NCBI GenBank assembly: GCA_910577035.1
Contig: CAJTKW010000079.1
Span: 1-18,199, forward strand
DNA length: 18,199 bases
Direction: 5' to 3'
Origin: an uncultured Acetatifactor sp.
GTDB lineage: Bacteria > Bacillota > Clostridia > Lachnospirales > Lachnospiraceae
Shown in pieces: positions 6,220-14,562 of the stretch. The notes below the pieces were generated by a model that had not been told where the DNA came from, did not search any database, and saw only the letters and a list, made by a program, of their open reading frames with translations. The translations under genes and the position numbers were made by a program. The stretch's first letter is position 1, and the number at the start of each line of letters is the position of its first letter.

Positions 6220-6251
6220 AGGTATTGGCGTTGCAAACGTCGAAAAAAACA

Positions 6252-6281
6252 TAACAGTTCAGGCAGGTCACTGAACTGTTA
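6252..6281 (+). promoter_or_regulatory. 11-bp perfect hairpin in the precursor mRNA leader
   Basis: TAACAGTTCAG (6252-6262) and CTGAACTGTTA (6271-6281) pair perfectly around an 8-nt loop. The hairpin ends about 20 nt before the AAGGAGAG ribosome site of the precursor. No T tract follows, so it is more likely an mRNA-stabilising or protein-binding element than a terminator. Confidence 0.55.
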
Positions 6282-6315
6282 CGAAAATGCAGACAAAGAA
6301 AAGGAGAGTTACAAG

Positions 6316-6465
6316 ATGGAAATGAAAAAGAGTATGACAATGGAGGAGCTGCAGATGCTGGAGGTAGAAGAAAACGAGGAAACGGCTGATTTCTGCGGGT
6401 ACACGTGTAACTGGACCTGCAGCGTTACGGTTGGGAAACCGACCCCGGGACAGGGAGGAACCTGA
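6316..6465 (+). CDS. Lanthipeptide precursor peptide (class III-like leader)
   Basis: The 49-residue peptide starts at the ATG at 6316, seven bases after AAGGAGAG (6301-6308); the longer in-frame start at 6172 has no such site and lies in promoter sequence. The leader contains MEELQMLEVEE (residues 9-19), matching the ELQ-x-L-(D/E)-VE segment of class III leaders such as those of the labyrinthopeptins, and is acidic up to about residue 25. The core is DF-CGYT-CNWT-CSVT-VGKPTPGQGGT: three tandem C-x-x-T units (residues 27-38) and a Pro/Gly tail. All three cysteines (27, 31, 35) and Thr23/30/34/38 with Ser36 are available for dehydration and thioether closure by the synthetase at 10047-12707. 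There is no double-glycine leader cleavage site, consistent with exporters lacking a C39 peptidase domain. The exact leader/core border is uncertain. Confidence 0.88.
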   Translation: MEMKKSMTMEELQMLEVEENEETADFCGYTCNWTCSVTVGKPTPGQGGT

Positions 6466-6480
6466 TTAAGAGCTAATCGC

Positions 6481-6516
6481 CAGGGGGCGCCAGATAACGA
6501 AGCCTGGCGCTCCCTG
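6481..6516 (+). terminator. Strong hairpin after the precursor gene, likely attenuator or mRNA stabiliser
   Basis: CAGGGGGCGCCAG (6481-6493) and CTGGCGCTCCCTG (6504-6516) form a 13-bp stem in RNA, with one G-U pair and a 10-nt loop. It lies 15 bp after the precursor stop. No T run follows, so full termination is unlikely. Partial termination or 3'-end protection giving more precursor mRNA than exporter and enzyme mRNA is the usual arrangement in RiPP operons. Confidence 0.6.
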
Positions 6517-6600
6517 AATTGCGATCAGTATTTGCTGTACAGGAAAGCATGAAAAGAATTAGGGTCATGAGGGTAAAACAGCGTAAGGAGGAACAAAGTA

Positions 6601-8328
6601 ATGATAAAAGCTATCCGATCTGCCCTGGAGCCCATTGGGAAAGGGTATGTATGGCTGAATATGGCAGTCATGCTGCTCCTGGTGGGGGCGGCCGCCGTGC
6701 TTAACGTATATTATGCGGATATGCTGGGACAGCTTGCTGGGCGGATGGAGGGCGGCGCGGATCCTTGGGGTATCGCGTACCGCATGTTTGCCGTCCTGCT
6801 GGGGGTGTGCTTGGTGGCAGTGGCGGAGTCCCTGTACAAGGTAAAGCTTCGATGTGATGTGGTAGAGCGTTATGAGAAGCGGTTTTCACATGCCCTGCTG
6901 GAGGCGCAGATGAAGGATCTCCGGAATCTGAACGCCGGGGATATGTATGTGCGGGGGACGTCGGACCTTCTCGGGGTTGCCAATATCTGGACGTCGGAGC
7001 TCTGGAAGCTGTCGTCCAACATCTGCAGGATCGTGTTCTCCATGGTGGCAATCATCCTGATTCATCCTTTATTTTGCCTGCTTTTGTTGCTGATTATTGC
7101 CGGTGCATTCCTGTTGCAGATGGTGGTGTCCAAGCCCATGCAGGGCTGCCGGATGAAGATTTTTGATTCCATGGGGAGGGCGGAAACCGTGTCCGGGGAT
7201 CTGCTGGGGAATCTGGAGACGGTGCAAGTGGAAAAGGCACAGAACTGGGCGTTTGCCAAATATCAAAGCGCTTTGAAGGAAGTGGAGAGGCAGTACCGCA
7301 GACAGCTGCCTCCTATTTCCCTGATGATGTCGGGAGGCTTTTTGTGCTCCATGCTTCCCATGCTGTTTGGCATTTTTTATCCGGCGCTGTCTTACATGTC
7401 GGGTAAAATGGCCCTGGCGGAATGTATCACCGTGATCACCCTGGCCCTTTCCCTGGCGGCGGTGGTTCAGTCCATGAACCAAATTATGGGAAGCCTTCGG
7501 CAGGATATAGCCTCGCTGCAGAGGGTGCAGGGGGTATGGAATCTGGAACCTGAGCAGGAGGCATACCGAGACTGCCGCAGCTATCGCTTTACCGGGGATC
7601 CGGGAAGTGATAGTAAGGCGTCCCATGAGGTTCTCTGCAGAGTGAAGGATCTTGTCTTCGGATATTCCGGGGAAACTAATATTATGCAGGGCTGGAGCTG
7701 CGAGATGGAGAGAAACTGCCTGTACCTGCTGACCGGAATTAACGGAGCGGGGAAATCCACCTTTTCCAAGCTGCTCACAGGGCTGTATCTGCCGATGGGG
7801 GGAACCATTGAGTATTGTATGGAGGGTGTGGAGGAGCAGGAACTTTATGCCCTGAGGTCCAAAGTTGTGATTGCGGAGCAGAATCCGGTGCTGTTTGAAG
7901 GCAGCATTATTGATAACATCAGAACGGGAAACGAGTCTCTTTCCTATGAGGCGCTGCAGGAGTGGTGTGATTCCACCGGGGTATACAAGGTGTTTGAAGG
8001 GATCCCGGGAGGGATGGAGGCACCCATAGAGCAGAAGGGTGTCAATCTGTCGGGAGGACAGAAGAAGTGCATTTCCGTCAGCCGGGCGCTGCTGTCCGGG
8101 GCGGATATGGTTATTTTGGATGAACCTACGGCAAATTTAAGCGGTGACATATGTGAGGTAATCTACAGGCAGATAGCCAAAACTTTACAAAGGGGCGAAG
8201 GCCGGACGGTGCTTGTGATCACCCATGACGGCGGCTTTGAAAAAGCTTTTCCGGACGCACAGAAACTATCCATGGAAGCAAAGCATTCCATGGCAGCAGA
8301 GCATTCCATGGGGGGAGTACAGTCATGA
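6601..8328 (+). CDS. ABC exporter half-subunit 1 (lanthipeptide export)
   Basis: The 575-residue protein has an N-terminal transmembrane domain with about six hydrophobic segments (about residues 15-330) and a C-terminal ATPase domain. The motifs are canonical: Walker A GINGAGKST (379-387), Q-loop VIAEQNPVLF, signature LSGGQ (483-487), Walker B MVILDE (D507/E508) and the ITHD H-loop. There is no N-terminal C39 peptidase domain, so it does not cut the leader. AAGGAGG (6585-6591) supports the ATG at 6601. The ATGA overlap with the next half-transporter implies translational coupling and a heterodimer. The C-terminal tail carries a short imperfect duplication (AKHSMA and AEHSMG, about 8278-8311) of no known role. 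Export of the modified peptide is inferred from context; self-immunity is an alternative. Confidence 0.9.
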   Translation: MIKAIRSALEPIGKGYVWLNMAVMLLLVGAAAVLNVYYADMLGQLAGRMEGGADPWGIAYRMFAVLLGVCLVAVAESLYKVKLRCDVVERYEKRFSHALLEAQMKDLRNLNAGDMYVRGTSDLLGVANIWTSELWKLSSNICRIVFSMVAIILIHPLFCLLLLLIIAGAFLLQMVVSKPMQGCRMKIFDSMGRAETVSGDLLGNLETVQVEKAQNWAFAKYQSALKEVERQYRRQLPPISLMMSGGFLCSMLPMLFGIFYPALSYMSGKMALAECITVITLALSLAAVVQSMNQIMGSLRQDIASLQRVQGVWNLEPEQEAYRDCRSYRFTGDPGSDSKASHEVLCRVKDLVFGYSGETNIMQGWSCEMERNCLYLLTGINGAGKSTFSKLLTGLYLPMGGTIEYCMEGVEEQELYALRSKVVIAEQNPVLFEGSIIDNIRTGNESLSYEALQEWCDSTGVYKVFEGIPGGMEAPIEQKGVNLSGGQKKCISVSRALLSGADMVILDEPTANLSGDICEVIYRQIAKTLQRGEGRTVLVITHDGGFEKAFPDAQKLSMEAKHSMAAEHSMGGVQS

Positions 8329-10025
8329 AAAATAATGTAAAAGACAGGGAGTTCATAAAAAAGGCGCTCTCTTATGTGAAAAGGATATGGTGGCTGTATC
8401 TTCCCACGCTGTTCTTCTTCTCTGCCCAGAATGTATTTATTACGCTTTCACAGACGTCCCTCCAGAAGGCGGCAATAGACTTTTTCGGGATCGGGGCCTA
8501 TGATGAGAAGATCGCCAGGATTGTCAGGATCCTGCTTATTTACTTGCTGCTGATGCTGGTCATACATATTTTCTGCGTGGGGATAGACTATGTGAATCTT
8601 TATCTGACGAACAGGCTGAAGAAGGAACTGTTCAAGGCATACCTGGTCTTTCGGCCCGGCAATGCGGGAGCGAAGGAAAAGACCGGGGACATGAGCGCCA
8701 GGCTGATTAATGACTGCGGAAGCATTGCCGCATTTCTCACCTATTCGCTGGGGATGTTTTTTATGCCCGTGTTTCAGGCGGTGGGGTGTATGGCTGCCCT
8801 TTGCTGTTATCACTGGCTGTTGGGATTGGGGGTTCTGGCGTGTGCGGCACTGTCGCTCCTGTATAATCGTCTGATCCAGCCCAAGATCAGGAAGGTCAGC
8901 AGGGAGATGCAGGAGAACACAGGCGACTTTATGGGCAGGCTGGGGGACAGTTTGACCATGGCGGAGACGGTCAAGGCATATCGGCTGGAGGAAGAGGAGC
9001 AGGAGAAGACCGGCAGGGTCATCCTGCGGAGCAGAAGGCTGAGGAAGCGTTCCATGCTCTATACGGCGGGGCGGGTTTCCCTGGGCAGTATCTGTAATTT
9101 CCTGTATGTCGGCGGGGCCATTGGACTGGGTGTTTCCCTGTTCTTAAAGGGGGAGCTGCCCCTGTCGGTGCTGACGGTCATTCCCATTTTGGCACAAGGC
9201 GTGCTTGCGGGAATCGAGGATTTCTGTGAAACGAGCCTTGGCCTTCAGCCGATACTGGCTTCTATGGAACGAGTCTTTACCGTTATTGACGGCTGTCCGG
9301 CGGCTGCAGGGGAAATTCAGAGGAAGGCAGATCCGGAGATCCCAGGGGACATGAAAAGGAAGGCAGACCCGGCGGCAGCTGCCGTTAAGATGGAAAGGGT
9401 GGGCTATGTCTATGAGAATGGCAGCGGTATTTCCGATGTCTCCCTGGAGGTGCAGCCTAATACCTATCTGGCCATCCGGGGTGAGATCGGCTGTGGGAAG
9501 AGTACTTTGATGAAGGTGCTGCTGGGACTGCAGGAAAAGAACGCCGGGACGATCAGGGTCTTCGGGCAGAGTCAGGACAGTATGCCGGCGGAAAGCTGGT
9601 TTGAGAATTTTACCTATGTGGAGCAGAATCAGAAGCTGTTTCTGGGAACCATCGAGGAAAATATTCTGCTGGGTGAGGAACGGGACGATGAGCGGCTGGC
9701 CCGGGTGCTGGAGCTGACGGGGTTGGGCGAGATGGTGAAAAGATTTCCGGAGGGAATCCATGCCATGGCACAGAGCCAGGGGGATAATTTCTCCGGCGGG
9801 GAGCGGCAGTTGATCTGCTTTGCCCGGGCATTGTACAGTCATGCGCCGATCATGATTCTGGATGAGTTCTCCTCCGCCTTTGACGTCGTGGCGGACGGCC
9901 GTGCCATCGAGGCATTAAAGGCGGTCACCCGGGGTGCGGAATCGGCCATACGGAAGACAGTACTGGTGATTTCCCACAAGGAGGACGTTATCAAGGCGGC
10001 GGACAGGGTGTATGTGATGGAATAG
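8325..10025 (+). CDS. ABC exporter half-subunit 2 (lanthipeptide export)
   Basis: The 566-residue protein again has a transmembrane domain (about residues 20-300) followed by an ATPase domain. Walker A GEIGCGKST is at 386-394, Q-loop YVEQNQKLFLG, signature FSGGE at 489-493, Walker B IMILDE with D513/E514, and H-loop VISHKED. All catalytic positions are present in both halves, so neither looks like a degenerate partner. Its start overlaps the previous stop by four bases. A short Lys/Pro/Ala-rich linker with a near-repeat (QRKADPEIPG and KRKADPAAAA, about 9316-9381) precedes the ATPase domain. It forms the second half of the operon's exporter; no peptidase domain is present. Confidence 0.9.
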   Translation: MKNNVKDREFIKKALSYVKRIWWLYLPTLFFFSAQNVFITLSQTSLQKAAIDFFGIGAYDEKIARIVRILLIYLLLMLVIHIFCVGIDYVNLYLTNRLKKELFKAYLVFRPGNAGAKEKTGDMSARLINDCGSIAAFLTYSLGMFFMPVFQAVGCMAALCCYHWLLGLGVLACAALSLLYNRLIQPKIRKVSREMQENTGDFMGRLGDSLTMAETVKAYRLEEEEQEKTGRVILRSRRLRKRSMLYTAGRVSLGSICNFLYVGGAIGLGVSLFLKGELPLSVLTVIPILAQGVLAGIEDFCETSLGLQPILASMERVFTVIDGCPAAAGEIQRKADPEIPGDMKRKADPAAAAVKMERVGYVYENGSGISDVSLEVQPNTYLAIRGEIGCGKSTLMKVLLGLQEKNAGTIRVFGQSQDSMPAESWFENFTYVEQNQKLFLGTIEENILLGEERDDERLARVLELTGLGEMVKRFPEGIHAMAQSQGDNFSGGERQLICFARALYSHAPIMILDEFSSAFDVVADGRAIEALKAVTRGAESAIRKTVLVISHKEDVIKAADRVYVME

Positions 10026-10046
10026 AAGAAGGAGAGTCCAAATTCT

Positions 10047-12707
10047 ATGGGAATATACGATGCAGTAATCTACAAAAAATCACATCAGAAGGATAGCCTT
10101 TACGAGAAGATACAGGACAGCCTGCCGGAGGGATGGGAATTGACAGAGACGGATGCCTGGCTGCAGATGCAGACGCCTGGAGGGCAGCTTGCGGAGCAGG
10201 GATGGAAAGGTCATGTGTCTGCGGTCTGGTATGAGGCGGAAAGTATTGCGGAACGGGTAATGCCGGTGCTTATCGGTCAAAACTGCAGCTTTAAAATCGT
10301 GAAAAATATAGCAATTCTTCAGATAATTAACGATTGCCATTACCCCATGTCCGGTGCCAATAAGTTTATTACTTTTTACCCGGAGACGGAGGAAAAGTTT
10401 GTCGGGATTATGAAGGAGCTTTATCGAGAGCTGGCGGAATTCCAGGGCCCCAGAATCTACACGGACATGCAGTGTCAGCAGTGTAGCTGCCTCCACTATC
10501 GGTATGGGGGCTTTGTAAGAATAGTGCAGTACGACAGAGACGACGAGAAGCTGAAATATTATATGCGGGATTTGGAGGGGAAGCTGGTGGAGGATAGCAG
10601 GAAGCCCTGGTATCAGGAGCCGGAATGGGTTATGAATCCCTTTCGCTCCCGGGGGGATGAACGTTTTCTGGCAGTTTCGCCTGCAATTCAGGGGACGCCC
10701 CTGGAGAACTATCGTATAGTGAAGATTCTGGGACAGGCGAATAAGGGAAATGTGTATGATGCGGTGCGGGTGGCGGACGGACGGAAAGTCGTTCTTAAGG
10801 AGGCCAGGCCCTTTATTGTGTATGGTGAAGGGCAGACGGCATTTTCTATGCTGGAAAACGAATATAAGATGCTGGTTTCCCTGGAGGATACGGGTCTGGT
10901 GCCAAGGCCACTGGAGCTGTTTGCATGTAACGGTAATCTGTATCTGGCGGAGGAAAAAGCAGGAGGGGAAAGTCTGCGAAAATATCTGACCTTCAGGCGG
11001 GGAGAGGAAAGCAAGCTTTTGGTCATCCGCAAGCTACTGTCAGCGGTGGAGCAGCTGGCTCAGCGGCATATTGCCTGGAATGATCTGACTCCCAATAATA
11101 TCATGGTGACGGAGGACATGGAGGTAAAGCTGATCGATTTTGAAAATGCGTGCATCTATGCGGAATGCAGCGGAAGAGTAGGAACCGGCACAAAGGGATT
11201 CTATAATACCGATGCGGCTCCGGAGCGGTCGCCCTGGTCACAGGATCTGTTCGGGTTGGCGATGAGTATTCTGGGAACCTGGTTTGAGTCTGCAGTTCCA
11301 TTTTACAGTGACGAAGCGGCTGGGGAGGACAGGCGTTCCGTCATCGATAAGGTAATGGAACAGGTGTGTCTTGCGGATGCAAAAAAAGAAATGAATTCAG
11401 TGGTGAGAAACACGGTCTATTCTTTGCTGATGCAGTCCGAGCAGAGGGAGGCAGAGAGTCTTCAGTTCAGGTTGGAAGGGGACGGGTTCCCGTTCCCTGC
11501 AGATGGCAGATGGAAAGTCAGATATGACAGACTGGAGCAGGTGTGTTTAAGCTTTTTACAGGGGCTGTATCAGGAGGCAAAGGACAATTTGAACCATGCC
11601 CGGCAAAGACTGTGGGAAAGTACGGAATTCGGGCGCACCACCAGTCCTCTTAATATACAGCACGGCGTGGCAGGGATAGCGGGCTTCCTGCTGGAAATTG
11701 CAGAGGTGGAGCCCTACCGGGACATTGTGGAAAAGATCTTACAGGTGGTGGAGGACTATTTGGAAACCAGGGATGTATTTCAGGTACAGGGGGATAATTC
11801 TCTGTTGTTTGGCAATCATGGGGTCGCATGGTTCTTATATGATTTCTATTGTCAGAGAAAGAAGCCGGATAAGGTGAGCCGGGCGATCAGGTTTGCCCGG
11901 GAGCTGCCCTGCGATACGGAGGAACAGGATTATGGGCTGGGACTGGCGGGCTATGGCTGTACTTATCTGAAATTCTGGCAGGCAACGGGGGATGTCGTTT
12001 TCTTGCAGAAGGCTGTAAAAACAGCAGAGCATATTTACGGAGATATGATAGGGCAGGACGGTGCCGCGGAGGGCAGCAGGTTGAAGCCTGTGAAGGGGAA
12101 AGGCTTTGCCCATGGAGAGGCAGGGCTTTTGTATTTCTTGTATGTAACAGGGGAAGCGGTGTCTGTGAGAAAGTTTCAGGATTGTGTGATGGAGCGTATG
12201 CCCCGGTACATGAGGAAAGTCGGAGAGATCATCAGGCAGGATTATACCAAACGGTTTAACCCTGATCTTTCCTGGTGCAAGGGACTGGCGGGGATGGGGA
12301 CGCTGCTGGCGTATCTTGCCGCCCGGGAGGATGAGGACGGCGGGTTTAGGCAGAAGGCATATGAAGTTTCCAAGGTCCTGTCTGAGCTGATGTGGCGTCA
12401 GTCTGGCTGCAGATGCCATGGAAACGCTGGCAGCGTTGAGTTCCTGATGGATATGGAGGATCTGGAGAAGAATGACATCTTTGGGGGGATTGCAGATGTG
12501 CTGGCGAAGTATCTTTACACACAAAGGTTTTATGATGCGGAGGGAAATGTCCGATTTACGGATGAGTCTAGGATGAACAGATTTTATGATTACGGAACGG
12601 GTGCGACCGGTACAATGAGGGCTATTTTAAGAGCAAGAGGAATCGTTCGTGGACAGTTGTATATGGTGCGTAATGAAGAAGAATCTAGTTCATTTCGGAA
12701 AATGTGA
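10047..12707 (+). CDS. Three-domain lanthipeptide synthetase (LanKC/LanL type)
   Basis: The 886-residue length is typical of class III/IV synthetases. An N-terminal phospho-Ser/Thr lyase domain (about 1-215) shows SFKIVKN, ANKFITFYP, GPRIYTD and HYRYGGF. A kinase domain (about 225-480) has glycine loop GQANKGNVYDA, ATP lysine K251, catalytic loop HIAWNDLTPNNIM (D346, N351) and metal-binding DFE (D364) in place of DFG. A C-terminal LanC-like cyclase domain (about 530-875) has GFAHGEAG (H689), SWCKGLAG (C744) and CRCHGNAG (C788, C790, H791). Class III cyclases lack the zinc ligands while class IV keep Cys/Cys-His; here C744, C790 and H791 are present, which argues for class IV. The kinase loop and the precursor leader look class III-like. 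AAGGAGAG (10029-10036) supports the start. It should phosphorylate, dehydrate and cyclise the 6316-6465 peptide. Confidence 0.92.
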   Translation: MGIYDAVIYKKSHQKDSLYEKIQDSLPEGWELTETDAWLQMQTPGGQLAEQGWKGHVSAVWYEAESIAERVMPVLIGQNCSFKIVKNIAILQIINDCHYPMSGANKFITFYPETEEKFVGIMKELYRELAEFQGPRIYTDMQCQQCSCLHYRYGGFVRIVQYDRDDEKLKYYMRDLEGKLVEDSRKPWYQEPEWVMNPFRSRGDERFLAVSPAIQGTPLENYRIVKILGQANKGNVYDAVRVADGRKVVLKEARPFIVYGEGQTAFSMLENEYKMLVSLEDTGLVPRPLELFACNGNLYLAEEKAGGESLRKYLTFRRGEESKLLVIRKLLSAVEQLAQRHIAWNDLTPNNIMVTEDMEVKLIDFENACIYAECSGRVGTGTKGFYNTDAAPERSPWSQDLFGLAMSILGTWFESAVPFYSDEAAGEDRRSVIDKVMEQVCLADAKKEMNSVVRNTVYSLLMQSEQREAESLQFRLEGDGFPFPADGRWKVRYDRLEQVCLSFLQGLYQEAKDNLNHARQRLWESTEFGRTTSPLNIQHGVAGIAGFLLEIAEVEPYRDIVEKILQVVEDYLETRDVFQVQGDNSLLFGNHGVAWFLYDFYCQRKKPDKVSRAIRFARELPCDTEEQDYGLGLAGYGCTYLKFWQATGDVVFLQKAVKTAEHIYGDMIGQDGAAEGSRLKPVKGKGFAHGEAGLLYFLYVTGEAVSVRKFQDCVMERMPRYMRKVGEIIRQDYTKRFNPDLSWCKGLAGMGTLLAYLAAREDEDGGFRQKAYEVSKVLSELMWRQSGCRCHGNAGSVEFLMDMEDLEKNDIFGGIADVLAKYLYTQRFYDAEGNVRFTDESRMNRFYDYGTGATGTMRAILRARGIVRGQLYMVRNEEESSSFRKM

Positions 12708-14449
12708 GTACTAAGATGGATGAATTATGTAGGGATAAGGTATTTGCATATAACTGGCTTGGGGAAAACTTGCATTTTGTCGTATTCAGAGAAGAGGGAA
12801 ATCTCCTGAGGACAGTCAGGATAGATGGAGTACCGGGAGAGACCGTACAGTTGCCGGAGGTTTATGGTAATGCGTATGATGTTATAGCAGTTCTGGATAA
12901 TGGGAAACACCGCGTTATTGTGGGAATGCAGGAAAAGACTCTGTTTGCCATGTACCTCTATCTCCAGGATGGCAGCATGTCCTGTGAATCTATCGGGGTC
13001 GGGGGAGTACTCCATGCTTCCTGTTTTTGGGTGTCGGGGATTTTTTATCTGTCGGTGGAGAACGAAAAGAAGGAAGGCGTTATTTATTGTTATGAAGAGC
13101 GGTCGCAGGATTTCATGGAGGTTTGGCGCTCCTGTGACCGGTACATCCTGAATGTAACAGAGACAACGGATGGCAGGCTTGGCATTGAAAGCTGCAGATA
13201 CCCGGATGAAAAGAGGGAATGTATCATTTCGAATGTCAGGGAAAGAAAAGAGCACAGGGAGATTTCCTTTCATCGTGCCAGCCGGGAGCGTTTCTGTTGT
13301 GATGTTGGAAAGTATGTTGTTTCGTCGAATGTCCTTGGGGGAATGAAGTTTTTCACTGTCCGGCGATCGACGGACACTGGCTGCCATTCGGCGGATGAAA
13401 CAGTGGAGCTGCTGGATGTAGGTTATACGAAAGGAAATGAGTATGATTTCTTCTACTGTACCCGAGATAGGCTGTTTGTGTATTACGAGTCCGGGGCGAC
13501 GGTGTCCGATCTGGTTATGTACGATATTGCAGAAGGAAAAGAGGCAGGCAGGATTCGTGATGTGATGCCTTTTCCAAATTGTGTGGAAGAGTACGGGGGA
13601 AAGCTTTTTATTGCAGGCTCCGATGTAGCATCGCAGCTGCGAATCTACATGGTGGGCTCGTATGAGGTTTCTGCTGTGTATCGGTATGAGGAGCGGGAAA
13701 ACACGCTGTTAATTGAAAAAAAGAAGCTGGTTGTCACAGACTGGAGAACTATGGATTATATTGTTTATGAACAGCCGGAAATCCCGTTTGCAGGAACCGT
13801 GTGTATGTTGCATGGTGGACCGAATACACATTGGTTTCCACGCTATGATAAAAGGATATGCTATGTGGCAGAGGCGGGATATAAAGTATTGTACCCGAAT
13901 TATTTCGGAAGCAGCGGTTATGGCAAAATAGATTATACAAGAGATGAGAATAAATGGGGGAAGATGGATGTCCTTGATATTGTTCGCCTGGGAGAGGAAA
14001 TGCCGGTGGGGAAAAGAATACTGTACGGAGAAAGCTATGGCGGCTTTCTGGCATTTGTGGTCTGGCTTAAGAATCCAAAGCTATGGGATAGAGTAATTTT
14101 GTATGCGCCCTTTTTCTCTCCGCAATCTCTGAGAAATGCCTCAAAAGATGAATTAAGCCGCAGAACGGTGGAACGATGTGGACAGTGGGAAACGGAAAAA
14201 ATAATATATAATTCGGAGATTACACGGGAATCCGTGCAACATACAGAATTTTTTGTAATTCACGGCACGGAAGATCTGGTGGTTCCCTGTCAGGAATCCG
14301 TGAAAATAGTGGCGTATTTGCGGGAACATTTTACATGGGGAAGAAGGAAGCCGCAGATGTACCTTCTGGACGGTACGCGGCACTCGGGTGGAGGTATTAA
14401 ACAGGAGCTGAAGCGGGACAAGGCATTTGTCTCCTGCCTGCAGGTATAA
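12704..14449 (+). CDS. S9-family prolyl-oligopeptidase-like serine peptidase, maturation protease
   Basis: The 581-residue protein has a beta-rich N-terminal two thirds (probable propeller) and a C-terminal alpha/beta-hydrolase domain with every S9 signature: oxyanion loop HGGP (370-373), nucleophile GESYGGF (S444), acid HGTEDLVVP (D524) and TRHSGGG (H560). There is no signal peptide, so it acts in the cytoplasm. Flavipeptin FlaP is a known prolyl oligopeptidase that removes a class III lanthipeptide leader, which makes that role likely here. The listed start is GTG at 12704, overlapping the synthetase stop by four bases; ATG at 12716 is an equally good choice and neither has a strong ribosome site, which suggests translational coupling. 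Codon use is more AT-rich than in the preceding genes. No clear terminator follows. Confidence 0.88.
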   Translation: MSTKMDELCRDKVFAYNWLGENLHFVVFREEGNLLRTVRIDGVPGETVQLPEVYGNAYDVIAVLDNGKHRVIVGMQEKTLFAMYLYLQDGSMSCESIGVGGVLHASCFWVSGIFYLSVENEKKEGVIYCYEERSQDFMEVWRSCDRYILNVTETTDGRLGIESCRYPDEKRECIISNVRERKEHREISFHRASRERFCCDVGKYVVSSNVLGGMKFFTVRRSTDTGCHSADETVELLDVGYTKGNEYDFFYCTRDRLFVYYESGATVSDLVMYDIAEGKEAGRIRDVMPFPNCVEEYGGKLFIAGSDVASQLRIYMVGSYEVSAVYRYEERENTLLIEKKKLVVTDWRTMDYIVYEQPEIPFAGTVCMLHGGPNTHWFPRYDKRICYVAEAGYKVLYPNYFGSSGYGKIDYTRDENKWGKMDVLDIVRLGEEMPVGKRILYGESYGGFLAFVVWLKNPKLWDRVILYAPFFSPQSLRNASKDELSRRTVERCGQWETEKIIYNSEITRESVQHTEFFVIHGTEDLVVPCQESVKIVAYLREHFTWGRRKPQMYLLDGTRHSGGGIKQELKRDKAFVSCLQV

Positions 14450-14512
14450 AGTGCAGAATTTGAGCTACTGATTCCACGGCGGGTTTCAAAAATTTTTGAT
14501 AAACGTTACCCG

Positions 14513-14542
14513 TTGACAAACAGCGACATTAACTTTTATAAT
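14513..14542 (+). promoter_or_regulatory. Consensus sigma-A promoter of the chemoreceptor
   Basis: A perfect TTGACA (14513-14518), an 18-bp spacer and a perfect TATAAT (14537-14542). It separates the chemoreceptor from the lanthipeptide operon. The GTCATGTTA boxes are absent. Confidence 0.88.
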
Positions 14543-14562
14543 ATCTATCATAAGAATAAGAC

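Noticed and set aside
6172..6315. Upstream in-frame extension of the precursor to ATG 6172
   Set aside because: It would cover promoter box B, the -10, the palindrome and the leader hairpin, and has no ribosome site; the start at 6316 does.
6519..6704. A 61-codon plus frame between the precursor and exporter as a second precursor
   Set aside because: It overlaps the exporter start, has no leader motif and no good ribosome site.
14486..14499. TCAAAAATTTTTGA palindrome as terminator of the lanthipeptide operon
   Set aside because: It is purely A/T in the stem centre with no GC stem, so it is not a credible intrinsic terminator.
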